From Streptomyces sp. NBC_01446 (lineage in GTDB: Bacteria; Actinomycetota; Actinomycetes; Streptomycetales; Streptomycetaceae): a DNA stretch of 64,000 nt. A program made the position numbers and the translations under genes. Location of the stretch: positions 3,626,501-3,690,500 of the forward strand of contig NZ_JAPEPO010000001.1 of the NCBI RefSeq assembly GCF_026340095.1. The letters run 5' to 3'. Under the pieces are notes generated by a model. It worked only from the letters and a program-made list of their open reading frames with translations. It was not told the DNA's origin and searched no databases. Positions 33,259-42,377 of the stretch are shown here, piece by piece. Position 1 is the first letter of the stretch; each line of letters starts with the position of its first letter.

Positions 33259-34056
33259 CTATGAGCGGGAGACGTTCCGCTCATAGACCAGGCGCAGGCC
33301 GATCAGCGTCAGCCACGGCTCATGCTCGTCGATCACCGCGGCCTCGCCGAGCACCATGGGCGCCAGGCCTCCCGTGGCGATGACGGTCACGTCGTCCGGG
33401 TCGTCGGCGAGTTCGCGCGCCATACGGGTCACGACGCCGTCGACCTGGCCCGCGAAGCCGTACAGGATGCCGGACTGCATGGCCTCGACGGTGTTCTTGC
33501 CGATGACGCTGCGCGGGCGGGCGATCTCGATCTTGCGGAGCTGGGCGCCCCTGACGCCCAGGGCCTCCACGGAGATCTCGATGCCGGGGGCGATGACGCC
33601 GCCGGCGTACTCCCCGCGCGCGGAGACCGCGTCGAAGGTGGTCGCCGTGCCGAAGTCGACGACGATGGCGGGCCCTCCGTAGAGCTCGACCGCCGCCACC
33701 GCGTTGATGATGCGGTCGGCGCCGACCTCCTTGGGGTTGTCCATGAGGATCGGGACGCCGGTCTTGATGCCGGGCTCCACGAGGACGGCGGGCACGTCTC
33801 CGTAGTAGCGCCGGGTGACCTCGCGCAGCTCGTGCAGGACCGAGGGGACGGTGGAGCAGATCGCGATGCCGTCGATGCCGTCGCCGAGCTCGTCGCCGAG
33901 CAGCGGGTGCATGCCCATCAGGCCCTGGAGGAGCACCGCGAGTTCGTCGGCGGTGCGGCGGGCGTCGGTGGAGATGCGCCAGTGCTCGACGATCTCTTCC
34001 CCGTCGAACAGGCCGAGGACGGTGTGCGTGTTGCCTACGTCGATGGTGAGCAGCAT
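33259..34056 (-). CDS. coaX: type III pantothenate kinase CoaX
   Basis: A 265-residue ASKHA-fold kinase that phosphorylates pantothenate, the first step of CoA synthesis. It begins MLLTIDVGNTHTVLGLFDGE (phosphate-binding loop), then ICSTVPSVLHELREVTRRYY, NPKEVGADRIINAVAAVE, VVDFGTATTFDAVSARGEYA and GGVIAPGIEISVEAL. These are the type III hallmarks. It is the last gene of the operon with panC, which supplies pantothenate. Its ATG is 5 bp after the nadC stop codon. Confidence 0.96.
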   Translation of the reverse strand: MLLTIDVGNTHTVLGLFDGEEIVEHWRISTDARRTADELAVLLQGLMGMHPLLGDELGDGIDGIAICSTVPSVLHELREVTRRYYGDVPAVLVEPGIKTGVPILMDNPKEVGADRIINAVAAVELYGGPAIVVDFGTATTFDAVSARGEYAGGVIAPGIEISVEALGVRGAQLRKIEIARPRSVIGKNTVEAMQSGILYGFAGQVDGVVTRMARELADDPDDVTVIATGGLAPMVLGEAAVIDEHEPWLTLIGLRLVYERNVSRS

Positions 34057-34061
34057 GGCGA

Positions 34062-35036
34062 CTACTCCGCCGCGCGCAGGTCGAGGCCGATGTCCAGGAT
34101 CGGCGACGAGTGGGTCAGCGCGCCCACCGCGAGGAAGTCGACGCCCGTCGCGGCGTACTCGCGCGCGTTCGCCAGGGTCAGCCGGCCCGAGGACTCCAGG
34201 AGGGCGCGGCCGCCCACGATCGCGACGGCCTCCTCGGTCCGGGCGGGCGTGAAGTTGTCCAGGAGGATCAGGTCGGCGCCCGCCTCGACGACCTCGCGCA
34301 GCTGGTCCAGGGTGTCGACCTCGACCTCGACGGCGAGGTCGGGGAAGGACTCCCGTACGGCCTTGAAGGCCTGCGCGACGCCACCGGCGGCGACCACGTG
34401 GTTGTCCTTGACCAGGGCCGCGTCGGAGAGCGACATGCGGTGGTTGACGCCGCCGCCCATGCGGACGGCGAACTTCTCCAGGGAGCGCAGGCCGGGCGTC
34501 GTCTTGCGGGTGTCGCGGACCTTCGCCGTGGTCCCCTCCAGCGCGTCCGCCCACGCGCGCGTGGCGGTCGCGATGCCGGACAGGCGGCACAGGATGTTGA
34601 GGGCGCTGCGCTCGGCGGTCAGCAGGTCGCGGGTGCGGGTGGTGACGCTGAGGAGCTTCTGCCCGGCGGTGATCCGGTCGCCGTCCTCAGCGTGCCGCTC
34701 GACCTCGAACTCGTCCGTGCAGACCACGGAGAGCACGGCCTCGGCGACGCGCAGGCCCGCCACGACGCCGTCCTCGCGGGCGGTGAAGTCGGCGGTGGCG
34801 ACGGCGTCCTCGGGGATGGTGGCGACCGTGGTGACGTCCACGCCGCCGTCCAGGTCCTCGGCGATGGCCATGTGCGCGATGTCCTCGACCTCCACGGGGT
34901 CGAGCCCCGCGTCGGCCAGGAGCTGGGAGAGGGCGGGGTCGAGGCCGCACTCCATCATGTCGGCGTCGGCTCCGCCGCAGCCGCAGCCGTCGCCGCAGCC
35001 GCCGTTCTCGGCGAGGGGGAGGTCGGGGGTGCTCAC
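34062..35036 (-). CDS. nadC: nicotinate-nucleotide pyrophosphorylase (carboxylating) NadC
   Basis: A 324-residue quinolinate phosphoribosyltransferase that makes nicotinate mononucleotide from quinolinate. Visible: EDLDGGVDVTT, ERSALNILCRLSGIAT, DTRKTTPGLRSLEKFAVRMG, GGVNHRMSLSDAALVKDNHV and EVEVDTLDQLREVVEAGADL. An extra N-terminal segment contains Cys14, Cys18, Cys20 and Cys30 in a Gly-rich stretch (NGGCGDGCGCGGADAD), absent from standard NadC and looking like a metal-binding tag. The GTG at 35036 is chosen because it lies 5 bp after the nadB stop codon; initiating at the later Mets would remove the cysteines. Confidence 0.94.
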   Translation of the reverse strand: MSTPDLPLAENGGCGDGCGCGGADADMMECGLDPALSQLLADAGLDPVEVEDIAHMAIAEDLDGGVDVTTVATIPEDAVATADFTAREDGVVAGLRVAEAVLSVVCTDEFEVERHAEDGDRITAGQKLLSVTTRTRDLLTAERSALNILCRLSGIATATRAWADALEGTTAKVRDTRKTTPGLRSLEKFAVRMGGGVNHRMSLSDAALVKDNHVVAAGGVAQAFKAVRESFPDLAVEVEVDTLDQLREVVEAGADLILLDNFTPARTEEAVAIVGGRALLESSGRLTLANAREYAATGVDFLAVGALTHSSPILDIGLDLRAAE

Positions 35037-35041
35037 GTCTC

Positions 35042-36796
35042 TCACTGCTCCTGCTGGTTTGTACGGCACTCGGGGCGGGTCGGGGGGAATTCTGCGGTGG
35101 GCGTGGTGTGCACGGCCAGCGTCCGGTCGGGCTTCAGCCGTACGACGATGTGGCGGCGCCATGCCGCGTCGTCGCGGTCGGCGTGGTCCTCGCGCCAGTG
35201 GCAGCCGCGGGTCTCCTCACGGCGGCGGGCCGCGGCGACGAGGACGCGGGCGACGCACAGGAGGTTGGTGGCCTCCCAGGTGTCGACGCCGGGCTCCGAG
35301 GTCTTGCCGTTCTCCGCGAGGGCGCCCGCCGCTTCGGCGTGTATGCGGCCGAGTCCCGCGGCGGCCTCGGCGAGGGAGTCCGCGGAGCGCAGCACGCCGG
35401 CGCCCCGCGTCATGACGCGCTGGATGGCGAACCGCGCCTCGGGCGGCATCAGGGCGTGGGTCGGGGTCTCCGGGTGCGGGACGGGCGCGGGGACGCGCGC
35501 GTCGAGACCGTTCTCCCGGTGGCTCGCGGCGATGTCGTCCGCGATGCGCTCGGCGTAGACCAGGCCCTCCAGGAGGGAGTTGGAGGCGAGGCGGTTCGCG
35601 CCGTGGACGCCGGTGCAGGCGACCTCTCCGCACGCGTACAGGCCGGGGACCGTCGTGCGGCCCTGGAGGTCCGTGCGGACGCCTCCGGAGGCGTAGTGCG
35701 CGGCGGGCGCCACGGGGATGGGCTCGGTGACCGGGTCGATGCCGTGGGCGCGGCAGGCGGCGAGGATCGTGGGGAACCGGGTCTCCCACATCTCGGCGCC
35801 GAAGTGCCGGGCGTCCAGGTACATGTGCTCGGCGCCCAGCTCCTGCATGCGCCGCATGATGCCCTTGGCGACGATATCGCGCGGCGCGAGCTCGGCCAGT
35901 TCGTGCTGGCCGACCATGAAGCGGACCCCGTCGGCGTCGACGAGGTGGGCGCCCTCGCCGCGTACGGCCTCGGAGACCAGCGGCTGCTGGCCCTCCGCGT
36001 CCGCGCCGAGGAAGAGCACCGTCGGGTGGAACTGGACGAACTCCAGGTCGGAGACCTCCGCGCCCGCGCGCAGGGCGAGCGCGACACCGTCGCCGGTGGA
36101 GACGTGCGGATTGGTGGTGGCGGAGAAGACCTGGCCCATGCCGCCGGTCGCGAGGACCACGGCGGGCGCGAGTACGGCGCCGACGCCGTCGTGCTGGCCC
36201 TCCCCCATGACGTGCAGGGAGACGCCCGCCGTGCGCCCGTCGGCGTCCGTGAGGAGATCGAGCACCAGGGCGTTCTCGACGGTCCTGATGCCACGCGCGC
36301 GTACCGCGTCGACGAGGGCGCGGGAGATCTCGGCGCCGGTGGCGTCGCCGCCCGCGTGCGCGATGCGGCGGCGGTGGTGGCCGCCCTCCCGGGTGAGCGC
36401 GAGGGCGCCGTCGGCCGACTCGTCGAAGTGGGCGCCGGTCGCGATGAGCCGCCGTACGGCGTCGGGTCCCTCCGTGACGAGGGTGCGGACCGCTTCCTCG
36501 TCGCACAGGCCCGCGCCCGCGACGAGCGTGTCGTCGAGATGCTGCTCGGGGGTGTCGCCCTCGCCGAGCGCCGCGGCGACGCCGCCCTGTGCCCAGCGCG
36601 TGGAGCCGTCGTCGAGGCGGGCCTTGGTGACGACGACGGTCCGCAGTCCGGCCGCCTGGCAGCGCAGGGCCGCGGTGAGTCCGGCGACACCGGAGCCGAC
36701 GATCACGACGTCGGCGGTGACGGACCAGCCGGGCGCGGGCGCGTGCAGGCGTATGCCGGTCGCTGTACCGGTGGCTGTGGTCCCTGTGGCACTCAT
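35042..36796 (-). CDS. nadB: L-aspartate oxidase NadB
   Basis: A 584-residue flavoenzyme that oxidises aspartate to iminoaspartate for NAD synthesis. The FAD-binding GSGVAGLTAALRCQ, RWAQGGVAAALGEGDTPEQH, REGGHHRRRIAHAGGDATGA, EFVQFHPTVL and the HYASGGVRTDLQGRTTVPGL, YACGEVACTGVHGANRLASN blocks are all in order. The helical C-terminal domain is present. The start overlaps the panC stop codon by 4 bp. NadA (quinolinate synthase) is not in this window; it is usually elsewhere in Streptomyces. Confidence 0.96.
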   Translation of the reverse strand: MSATGTTATGTATGIRLHAPAPGWSVTADVVIVGSGVAGLTAALRCQAAGLRTVVVTKARLDDGSTRWAQGGVAAALGEGDTPEQHLDDTLVAGAGLCDEEAVRTLVTEGPDAVRRLIATGAHFDESADGALALTREGGHHRRRIAHAGGDATGAEISRALVDAVRARGIRTVENALVLDLLTDADGRTAGVSLHVMGEGQHDGVGAVLAPAVVLATGGMGQVFSATTNPHVSTGDGVALALRAGAEVSDLEFVQFHPTVLFLGADAEGQQPLVSEAVRGEGAHLVDADGVRFMVGQHELAELAPRDIVAKGIMRRMQELGAEHMYLDARHFGAEMWETRFPTILAACRAHGIDPVTEPIPVAPAAHYASGGVRTDLQGRTTVPGLYACGEVACTGVHGANRLASNSLLEGLVYAERIADDIAASHRENGLDARVPAPVPHPETPTHALMPPEARFAIQRVMTRGAGVLRSADSLAEAAAGLGRIHAEAAGALAENGKTSEPGVDTWEATNLLCVARVLVAAARRREETRGCHWREDHADRDDAAWRRHIVVRLKPDRTLAVHTTPTAEFPPTRPECRTNQQEQ

Positions 36797-37782
36797 ACGG
36801 GAGCTCCGAAGGTCAGGGGGATGTTGTCGATCAGCCGCGTCGCACCGACCCTGGCGGCGACGGCGAGCACGGCTTCTCCGGTGTGGCCGCGCTTCACGTC
36901 GGTGAAGTCGGCCGGGTCCACGAGGGCGAGGTAGTCCAGCGTGAGCGGCGGCCGGACGCGGGCGGCCTCGTCGAGGACCTGGCGGGCCGCGGCGCGGACG
37001 GCTTCGGGGCCGCCGGGCGACGCCTTCGCGACGGCGTGCGCGTCGGCCGCGGCACGGGCCTCGCCGATCGCGTTCAGGGCATCGGCACGCGCGTGCGTGG
37101 AGGGCGCCTCGTGCGCCCGCGCGCGCAGGGCTTCCTGGGCGGCGTGCCGGTCGCGGCCGGCGAAGAGCGCCTGGGACAGGGCGAGCGCGGTGCGCCGCTC
37201 TTCGGCGGAGAGGTAGCGGTTGCGGCTGGAGAGGGCCAGGCCGTCGTCCTCGCGCACGGTGGGTACGCCGACGATCTCCACGGGGAAGTTCAGGTCGCGC
37301 ACCATGCGGCGGACCAGCGCGAGCTGCTGGGCGTCCTTCTGCCCGAACAGCGCGATGTCGGCCGCGGTCAGGTGCAGCAGCTTGGCGACGACGGTGAGCA
37401 TGCCGTCGAAGTGGCCGGGCCGCGAGGCCCCTTCGAGGCGCTCGCCCATGGGGCCGGCGACGACGCGGACCTGGGGCTCGCCGCCGGGGTAGACCTCGTC
37501 CGCGGAGGGCGCGAACACGACGTCGGCGCCCGCCTGCTCGGCGATCTTGACGTCGGAGTCGAGGGTGCGCGGATAGCGGTCGAGGTCCTCGCCCGCGCCG
37601 AACTGGAGCGGGTTCACGAAGACGGTCGTCACCACTTCGCCGTCGGCACCGGCGATCGAGCGGGCCGTGCGGATCAGTTCGGCGTGGCCGTCGTGCAGGG
37701 CGCCCATCGTCATGACGACGGCGCGCCGGCCCGCACGTGTGCGCGAGCGCAGTTCATCGGCGGTGTGCAGCACTGTGGTCAT
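36793..37782 (-). CDS. panC: pantoate--beta-alanine ligase PanC
   Basis: A 329-residue ATP-dependent ligase that makes pantothenate. The nucleotidylyltransferase motifs are visible: MTMGALHDGHAELIRTARSI (HxGH), TTVFVNPLQFGAGEDLDRYP, RPGHFDGMLTVVAKLLHL, ALFGQKDAQQLALVRRMVRD and LALSSRNRYLSAEERR. About 40 residues longer than E. coli PanC, with an Ala-rich insert near residue 235. The ATG overlaps the stop codon of the upstream DUF2520 gene, and its end overlaps nadB, so the operon is tightly coupled. Confidence 0.96.
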   Translation of the reverse strand: MTTVLHTADELRSRTRAGRRAVVMTMGALHDGHAELIRTARSIAGADGEVVTTVFVNPLQFGAGEDLDRYPRTLDSDVKIAEQAGADVVFAPSADEVYPGGEPQVRVVAGPMGERLEGASRPGHFDGMLTVVAKLLHLTAADIALFGQKDAQQLALVRRMVRDLNFPVEIVGVPTVREDDGLALSSRNRYLSAEERRTALALSQALFAGRDRHAAQEALRARAHEAPSTHARADALNAIGEARAAADAHAVAKASPGGPEAVRAAARQVLDEAARVRPPLTLDYLALVDPADFTDVKRGHTGEAVLAVAARVGATRLIDNIPLTFGAPV

Positions 37783-38708
37783 CGCTTGTCTCCCTCGGCG
37801 CCGTCGGCCAGGACCCCCAGCAGGTCCTCGGCGAGTTCGGGCTTGAGCAGGCCGTGCGCGAGGGCACGGTCGGCGGTGGCGCGGGCCATCGCCAGATACC
37901 CGGCGACGGTCTCGGGCGCGTGCTTGCGCAGCTCGGAGACATGGGCGGCGACCGTGCCCGCGTCCCCGCGCGCGACGGGCCCGGTGAGCGCCGCGTCGCC
38001 GGACCTGAGGGCGTTGTCGAGGGCCGCGCCGAGCAGCGGGCCGAGCATCCGGTCGGGGGCTTCGACGCCCGCGGTCCGGAGCAGTTCCATGGACTCGGCG
38101 ACCAGCGTGACCAGGTGGTTCGCGCCGAGGGCGAGCGCCGCGTGGTACAGCGGGCGGGACTCCTCGCGGATCCACTCGGGCTCGCCGCCCATCTCGATGA
38201 CGAGCGCCTCCGCGGCGAGCCGCAGTTCCTCGGGGGCGGTCACGCCGAAGGCGCAGCCGGCCAGCCGCTGTACGTCTACGGGGGTGCCGGTGAACGTCAT
38301 GGCGGGGTGCAGCGCGAGCGGCAGGGCGCCGGCCCGCAGCGCGGGGTCGAGCACCTTCGTGCCGTAGCGCCCCGAGGTGTGCACGATCAGCTGTCCCGGG
38401 CGTACGGAACCGGTCTCGACGAGCCCTTCCACGAGGCCGGGCAGCGCGTCGTCGGGCACCGTGAGGAGCACGAGTTCGGCGCGCGCGAGGACCTCGGCGG
38501 GCGTGACGACGGGGACGTCGGGCAGCATGCGGGCGGCCCGGCGCACGGATGCGTCGGAGACCGCGGAGACGGCGACCGGGCGGTGCCCCGCGAGAGCCAG
38601 GGAGGCCGCGAGGGCGGGACCGACACGGCCCGCGCCGACCACTCCGACGGTGAGCCGGGCGGGGCGGTCCCTTGGGTCGGTGGGTTCGGGTCGAGGAGGT
38701 GCGTTCAC
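37779..38708 (-). CDS. Rossmann-like DUF2520 protein, candidate ketopantoate reductase
   Basis: A 309-residue oxidoreductase-like protein with an NAD(P)-binding N-terminal domain (LTVGVVGAGRVGPALAASLA, LVLLTVPDDALPGLVEGLVE, IVHTSGRYGTKVLDPALRAG, ALPLALHPAMTFTG) and a helical C-terminal DUF2520 domain. It heads the operon with panC, and homologs lie by panC in Mycobacterium too. A role as the pantoate-forming dehydrogenase is a good guess from fold and position but not proven; ordinary PanE motifs are not all present. Confidence 0.88.
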   Translation of the reverse strand: MNAPPRPEPTDPRDRPARLTVGVVGAGRVGPALAASLALAGHRPVAVSAVSDASVRRAARMLPDVPVVTPAEVLARAELVLLTVPDDALPGLVEGLVETGSVRPGQLIVHTSGRYGTKVLDPALRAGALPLALHPAMTFTGTPVDVQRLAGCAFGVTAPEELRLAAEALVIEMGGEPEWIREESRPLYHAALALGANHLVTLVAESMELLRTAGVEAPDRMLGPLLGAALDNALRSGDAALTGPVARGDAGTVAAHVSELRKHAPETVAGYLAMARATADRALAHGLLKPELAEDLLGVLADGAEGDKR

Positions 38709-38842
38709 AGGACGACGGCCTTCCGTTCCAGTCCGCTCGGGGTACCGGACGATTTCTCGTCATGTTAACGCGATCTGCTCCACGGGCTCCGGCCCGTCCA
38801 CAGGCTGTGGGCAACCGCACGCGCGTACGACATCATCGGCGG

Positions 38843-40033
38843 ATGACGGAAAGCGAAGAGCGGGAGAACCTCGCGGCGGACGACGCGACGAAGGCGCGGG
38901 AGCGCCGTGCCGCGGCCGTGCGGGGCGCCGAGCGGATCCTGGGCGCGCACGGCCTCGATGCCACCATCGGTGAGCGTCTGACGGCCCTCACGGAGGCCGC
39001 GTGGTCGGTCGCCGACCCGGGCCGGAGCAGCGATCTGTACGGCGACGGCATCGTCGCCGACCTGGAGGAGCGCGTCGCGGGGCTCCTCGGCACGGAGGCG
39101 GCGGCTTACTTCCCCACCGGCACGATGGCGCAGCAGGTCGCGCTGCGCTGCTGGGCGGGCCGTACGGGGAACCCGACGGTCGCCCTGCACCCGATGGCAC
39201 ACCCGGAGCGGCACGAGCGCGGCGCCTTCAGCGCGCTGAGCGGCCTGCGCACCGTCCACCCGACGACCGAGCCGCGGCTGCCCGACGCCGACGAGGTACG
39301 CGACTTCGCCGAGCCCTTCGGCGCGCTGATGCTCGAACTGCCGCTCCGGGACGCCGGTTATGTCCTGCCCACCTGGGACGAGCTGGTCGCCGTCACCGAG
39401 GCGGCCAGGGAACGGGACGCCGTCGTGCACTTCGACGGGGCGCGCCTGTGGGAGTGCACCACCCACTTCGGGCGCTCCCTGGCCGAGATCGCCGACCTCG
39501 CCGACAGCGTGTACGTGTCGTTCTACAAGACCCTCGGCGGCCTCAGCGGAGCGGCGCTCGCCGGGCCCCGGTCGTTCATCGAGGAGGCGAAGACCTGGCG
39601 CCACCGCTACGGCGGCCAGCTCTTCCAGCAGTTCCCCGCGGTGCTCTCGGCCCTGGTCGGCCTGGAGCGGGAACTGCCGCGCGTGCCCGAGTACGTGGCC
39701 CACGCGCGCGTGGTCGCCGAGGCGCTGCGCGAAGGGTTCGCCGAGGCCGGGGTGCCGTGGGTGCGGGTGCACCCCGAAGTGCCGCACACGCACGAGTTCC
39801 AGGTCTGGCTGCCGTACGCCTCGAAACGGCTCGACGAGGCGTCGGTGCTGCAGGCCGAGCGGACCCGGACGTCGCTGTTCCGGCGCTGGTGGGAGCAGGG
39901 CCCTCCGGGGCTTTCGGTCACCGAGGTCACGGTCTCCGCGCGCGGGCTCGAATGGACCGCCGACGACGTCCGCGCGGCCGTCGCGGACTTCGTGGCGCTG
40001 ATCCCCCCGGAGACCGCCGCCCAGAACGCCTGA
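38843..40033 (+). CDS. threonine-aldolase-family PLP enzyme (beta-eliminating lyase)
   Basis: A 396-residue fold-type-I PLP enzyme. It shows the substrate/PLP phosphate block FPTGTMAQQVALRCWAGRTG, the VVHFDGARLWECTTHFGRSL aspartate and the Schiff-base lysine in VYVSFYKTLGGLSGA. Family members cleave threonine or allo-threonine to glycine and acetaldehyde, but many are unassigned beta-eliminating lyases. The start at 38843 is preceded by GGCGG and follows directly on the promoter region shared with the divergent DUF2520-panC operon. Confidence 0.88.
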   Translation: MTESEERENLAADDATKARERRAAAVRGAERILGAHGLDATIGERLTALTEAAWSVADPGRSSDLYGDGIVADLEERVAGLLGTEAAAYFPTGTMAQQVALRCWAGRTGNPTVALHPMAHPERHERGAFSALSGLRTVHPTTEPRLPDADEVRDFAEPFGALMLELPLRDAGYVLPTWDELVAVTEAARERDAVVHFDGARLWECTTHFGRSLAEIADLADSVYVSFYKTLGGLSGAALAGPRSFIEEAKTWRHRYGGQLFQQFPAVLSALVGLERELPRVPEYVAHARVVAEALREGFAEAGVPWVRVHPEVPHTHEFQVWLPYASKRLDEASVLQAERTRTSLFRRWWEQGPPGLSVTEVTVSARGLEWTADDVRAAVADFVALIPPETAAQNA

Positions 40034-40077
40034 CCGGCGCAGCCTGACCTGACCGGCGTCCGTCAGGGGCCGGCGGG

Positions 40078-40296
40078 TCAGCAGCCCGCCGCGCGGCGGT
40101 GCGGGTGGATCAGGCGGGCCAGGGCGGCCCGGATACGGCCGTGCGCCGGGCGGCCGTCGATGACAGCGCGGAAGCGGCGGTAGTCGCGCAGCTCGCGGAT
40201 GGCTCCCCAGTCGTGGACGCCCGGCGCCGGCGGGGCGGGCTCCCCGTGCAGGGAGGCGCGGTAGACATCCAGTGCGTACTGCTGATTGATGCTCAT
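40078..40296 (-). CDS. small conserved Streptomyces protein (72 aa)
   Basis: A 72-residue basic protein beginning MSINQQYALDVYRASLHGEP, then VHDWGAIRELRDYRRFRAVI and GRPAHGRIRAALARLIHPHR. No domain known to me; no signal peptide or membrane helix. A good Shine-Dalgarno (AGGGG) precedes the ATG. Widely conserved in the genus in my recollection, function unknown. Confidence 0.78.
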   Translation of the reverse strand: MSINQQYALDVYRASLHGEPAPPAPGVHDWGAIRELRDYRRFRAVIDGRPAHGRIRAALARLIHPHRRAAGC

Positions 40297-40468
40297 GACG
40301 TACCCCTCACTGGTCTTCTCATTGTCACGTCATGACCCGGAATACGGCTATTCGGAGAGCTTTATTCGCTTTGCAGAGCTTTATTGGCACTGCTTGGCAT
40401 TCATCACTCTTTGCCGCTTCGGTCCGACCTAAAGGAGACTCCGCCCGGCGCCCACGCCCGGTCACGTG

Positions 40469-40489
40469 GATTGACGGGAGCCGTCAATC
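40469..40489. promoter_or_regulatory. palindromic operator upstream of the DUF5937/ArsR regulator
   Basis: Arms GATTGACGG (40469-40477) and CCGTCAATC (40481-40489) with spacer GAG: a perfect inverted repeat. TTGACG within it doubles as a -35-like hexamer. Centred 50 bp before the regulator's ATG, it is a strong candidate for autoregulation. Confidence 0.75.
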
Positions 40490-40528
40490 GAGAACTCGGT
40501 TGTCCGGCCCTGCGTGCACCATGGAGTC

Positions 40529-41635
40529 ATGAGCGTGAGCATCGACATCAGCGGGCTGGCCCCGGAGCGGATCAGTGTCGTGCCCTCGCCCCTGGCCGAG
40601 CTGGGCATGGCGCTGCACGCGCTGGCCGAGCCCGCGCACCACCCGGGGCTCCAGGGCTGGACGACCGCGGTGTCCGCGCGCCTCGACCCGTGCCTCGCGG
40701 ACCGGCTCTGCGAGGCGGACTTCCTGTGGCGGACGACGTTCTCGGACGTGTTCGCGCCGTTCGCCGGGATCCCGGGCCGGGCCACCCTGCCCGGTGCCAC
40801 CCTCGCCGAGGAGCTCGACCTGCTCGACAAGCTGACCGACCGTCAGTTCGTGGACGCGGCACTGGAGTTCACCTGCCAGAACAGCTACGCGCTGCGCGAG
40901 GCCAACCCGCTGGACGACCCGGACATGCACCGTCGCGCCCTGGACCTGGCGGCCACGCGCGGGCTGCCCCAAGTCCAGTTCACCCAGCGGCTCCTGGACG
41001 ACCCGCCCGCCGTGCGCGCCTGGTTCCGGCGGCTCGTGGAGGACTGCGAGGAGGCGTTCTTCGCGGACATCTGGGCCCGCGTCCACCACCAGCTCGCGGC
41101 CGACGCCCGGCACAAGACCGAGCTCCTGAGGCGCAAGGGCCTGGCCGAGGCGCTGACGGCGGTGTCGTCGGTCGTCACGCTCGACGAGACGGCGAACCTG
41201 ATCACCGTCGACAAGATCACCGTGGGCCGCACGACCACGGAGGACGGCGGCCTCGTCCTCGTGCCGACGAGCCTCGGCTGGCCACACCTCATGGTGCTGC
41301 ACCGCTTCGGGTGGCAGCCGGCGATCACGTATCCCGTCGGCTCGCCCGGCCTCACCACACCGGCGACCGTCGAGCAGCTCACGCGCCGGATGACGGCCCT
41401 CGCGCACCCCGTACGCATGCGCCTGTGCCGCCACCTCGCACGCGGCGCGTACACGACGAGCGAGCTCTCCGACGCGCACGGGATGACGGCACCGGAGATA
41501 TCCCGCCACCTGACCGTGCTCAAGAAGGCGGGCCTGATCACCACGCGCCGCCGGGGCCGCTACGTCCAGCACCAGCTGGATCTGACGGCCGTCGCCCGCC
41601 TGGGCAGCGACTTCATCGAGGGCGTACTGCGCTGA
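40529..41635 (+). CDS. DUF5937 / ArsR-type winged-helix regulator
   Basis: A 368-residue regulator. The large N-terminal part (DUF5937: MSVSIDISGLAPERISVVPS, PLAELGMALHALAEPAHHPG) is of unknown ligand. The C-terminal ~90 residues are an ArsR-like HTH (LAHPVRMRLCRHLARGAYTT, SELSDAHGMTAPEISRHLTV, LKKAGLITTRRRGRYVQHQL). The start at 40529 has GGAG close upstream. Such genes usually control a nearby exporter; none is beside it here. The palindrome upstream suggests self-repression. Confidence 0.86.
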   Translation: MSVSIDISGLAPERISVVPSPLAELGMALHALAEPAHHPGLQGWTTAVSARLDPCLADRLCEADFLWRTTFSDVFAPFAGIPGRATLPGATLAEELDLLDKLTDRQFVDAALEFTCQNSYALREANPLDDPDMHRRALDLAATRGLPQVQFTQRLLDDPPAVRAWFRRLVEDCEEAFFADIWARVHHQLAADARHKTELLRRKGLAEALTAVSSVVTLDETANLITVDKITVGRTTTEDGGLVLVPTSLGWPHLMVLHRFGWQPAITYPVGSPGLTTPATVEQLTRRMTALAHPVRMRLCRHLARGAYTTSELSDAHGMTAPEISRHLTVLKKAGLITTRRRGRYVQHQLDLTAVARLGSDFIEGVLR

Positions 41636-41648
41636 CCGCTCGGGAAGG

Positions 41649-42323
41649 TCAGGCAGCTCCGCCGCCGGCCCGTACGAGCCCCGTCTCGTAGGCGAGTACG
41701 ACGACCTGGACGCGGTCGCGCAGGTTCAGCTTGGTGAGGATGCGGCCCACGTGCGTCTTCACGGTCGCCTCCGACAGGACGAGCCGTGCGGCGATCTCGC
41801 CGTTCGACAGTCCCTGTGCGACGAGGATCATGACCTCGCGCTCACGCTCCGTGAGCCGGCCGAGCTCGGCGAGCTGCGGCTCCTTCCCGGAGCTGGGCAG
41901 CATCGGCGCGAAGCGGTCGAGCAGTCGCCTCGTCGTCGACGGCGCGACCACCGCGTCGCCGCTGTGCACGGCCCGGATCGCGCCGAGCAGCTCGCCGGGC
42001 GGCACGTCCTTGAGCATGAACCCCGACGCCCCGGCCTTCAGCCCCGAGAAGGCGTACTCGTCGAGGTCGAACGTCGTCAGGATGAGCACCTTCGGCGGGT
42101 TCTCCTCCATGCAGATCCGCCGGGTCGTCTCCACGCCGTCCAGCTTCGGCATGCGGACGTCCATCAGGACCACGTCGACCGCCGTGCCGCGCAGCACCTC
42201 CAGCGCCTCGACCCCGTCGCCCGCCTCGGCGACGACCTCCATGTCCGGCTGGGCGTCGAGCACCATCCGGAATCCGGTGCGCAGCAGCACCTGGTCGTCG
42301 ACGAGCATCACGCGGATCGCCAT
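41649..42323 (-). CDS. NarL/LuxR-family response regulator
   Basis: A 224-residue regulator: receiver MAIRVMLVDDQVLLRTGFRM with Asp55 in VDVVLMDVRMP, then ILTTFDLDEYAFSGLKAGAS, GFMLKDVPP, and a LuxR HTH (LGRLTEREREVMILVAQGLS, NGEIAARLVLSEATVKTHVG, RILTKLNLRDRVQVVVLAY). Intact, with all key residues. It follows its partner sensor kinase by 54 bp. The input and regulon are unknown; the converging regulator at 40529 ends 13 bp away. Confidence 0.95.
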   Translation of the reverse strand: MAIRVMLVDDQVLLRTGFRMVLDAQPDMEVVAEAGDGVEALEVLRGTAVDVVLMDVRMPKLDGVETTRRICMEENPPKVLILTTFDLDEYAFSGLKAGASGFMLKDVPPGELLGAIRAVHSGDAVVAPSTTRRLLDRFAPMLPSSGKEPQLAELGRLTEREREVMILVAQGLSNGEIAARLVLSEATVKTHVGRILTKLNLRDRVQVVVLAYETGLVRAGGGAA

Positions 42324-42377
42324 GAAGGGGGTCCCTTTCGGTACGTGTACGGGGTCGGGTTCAGTACGTGTCCGGCG

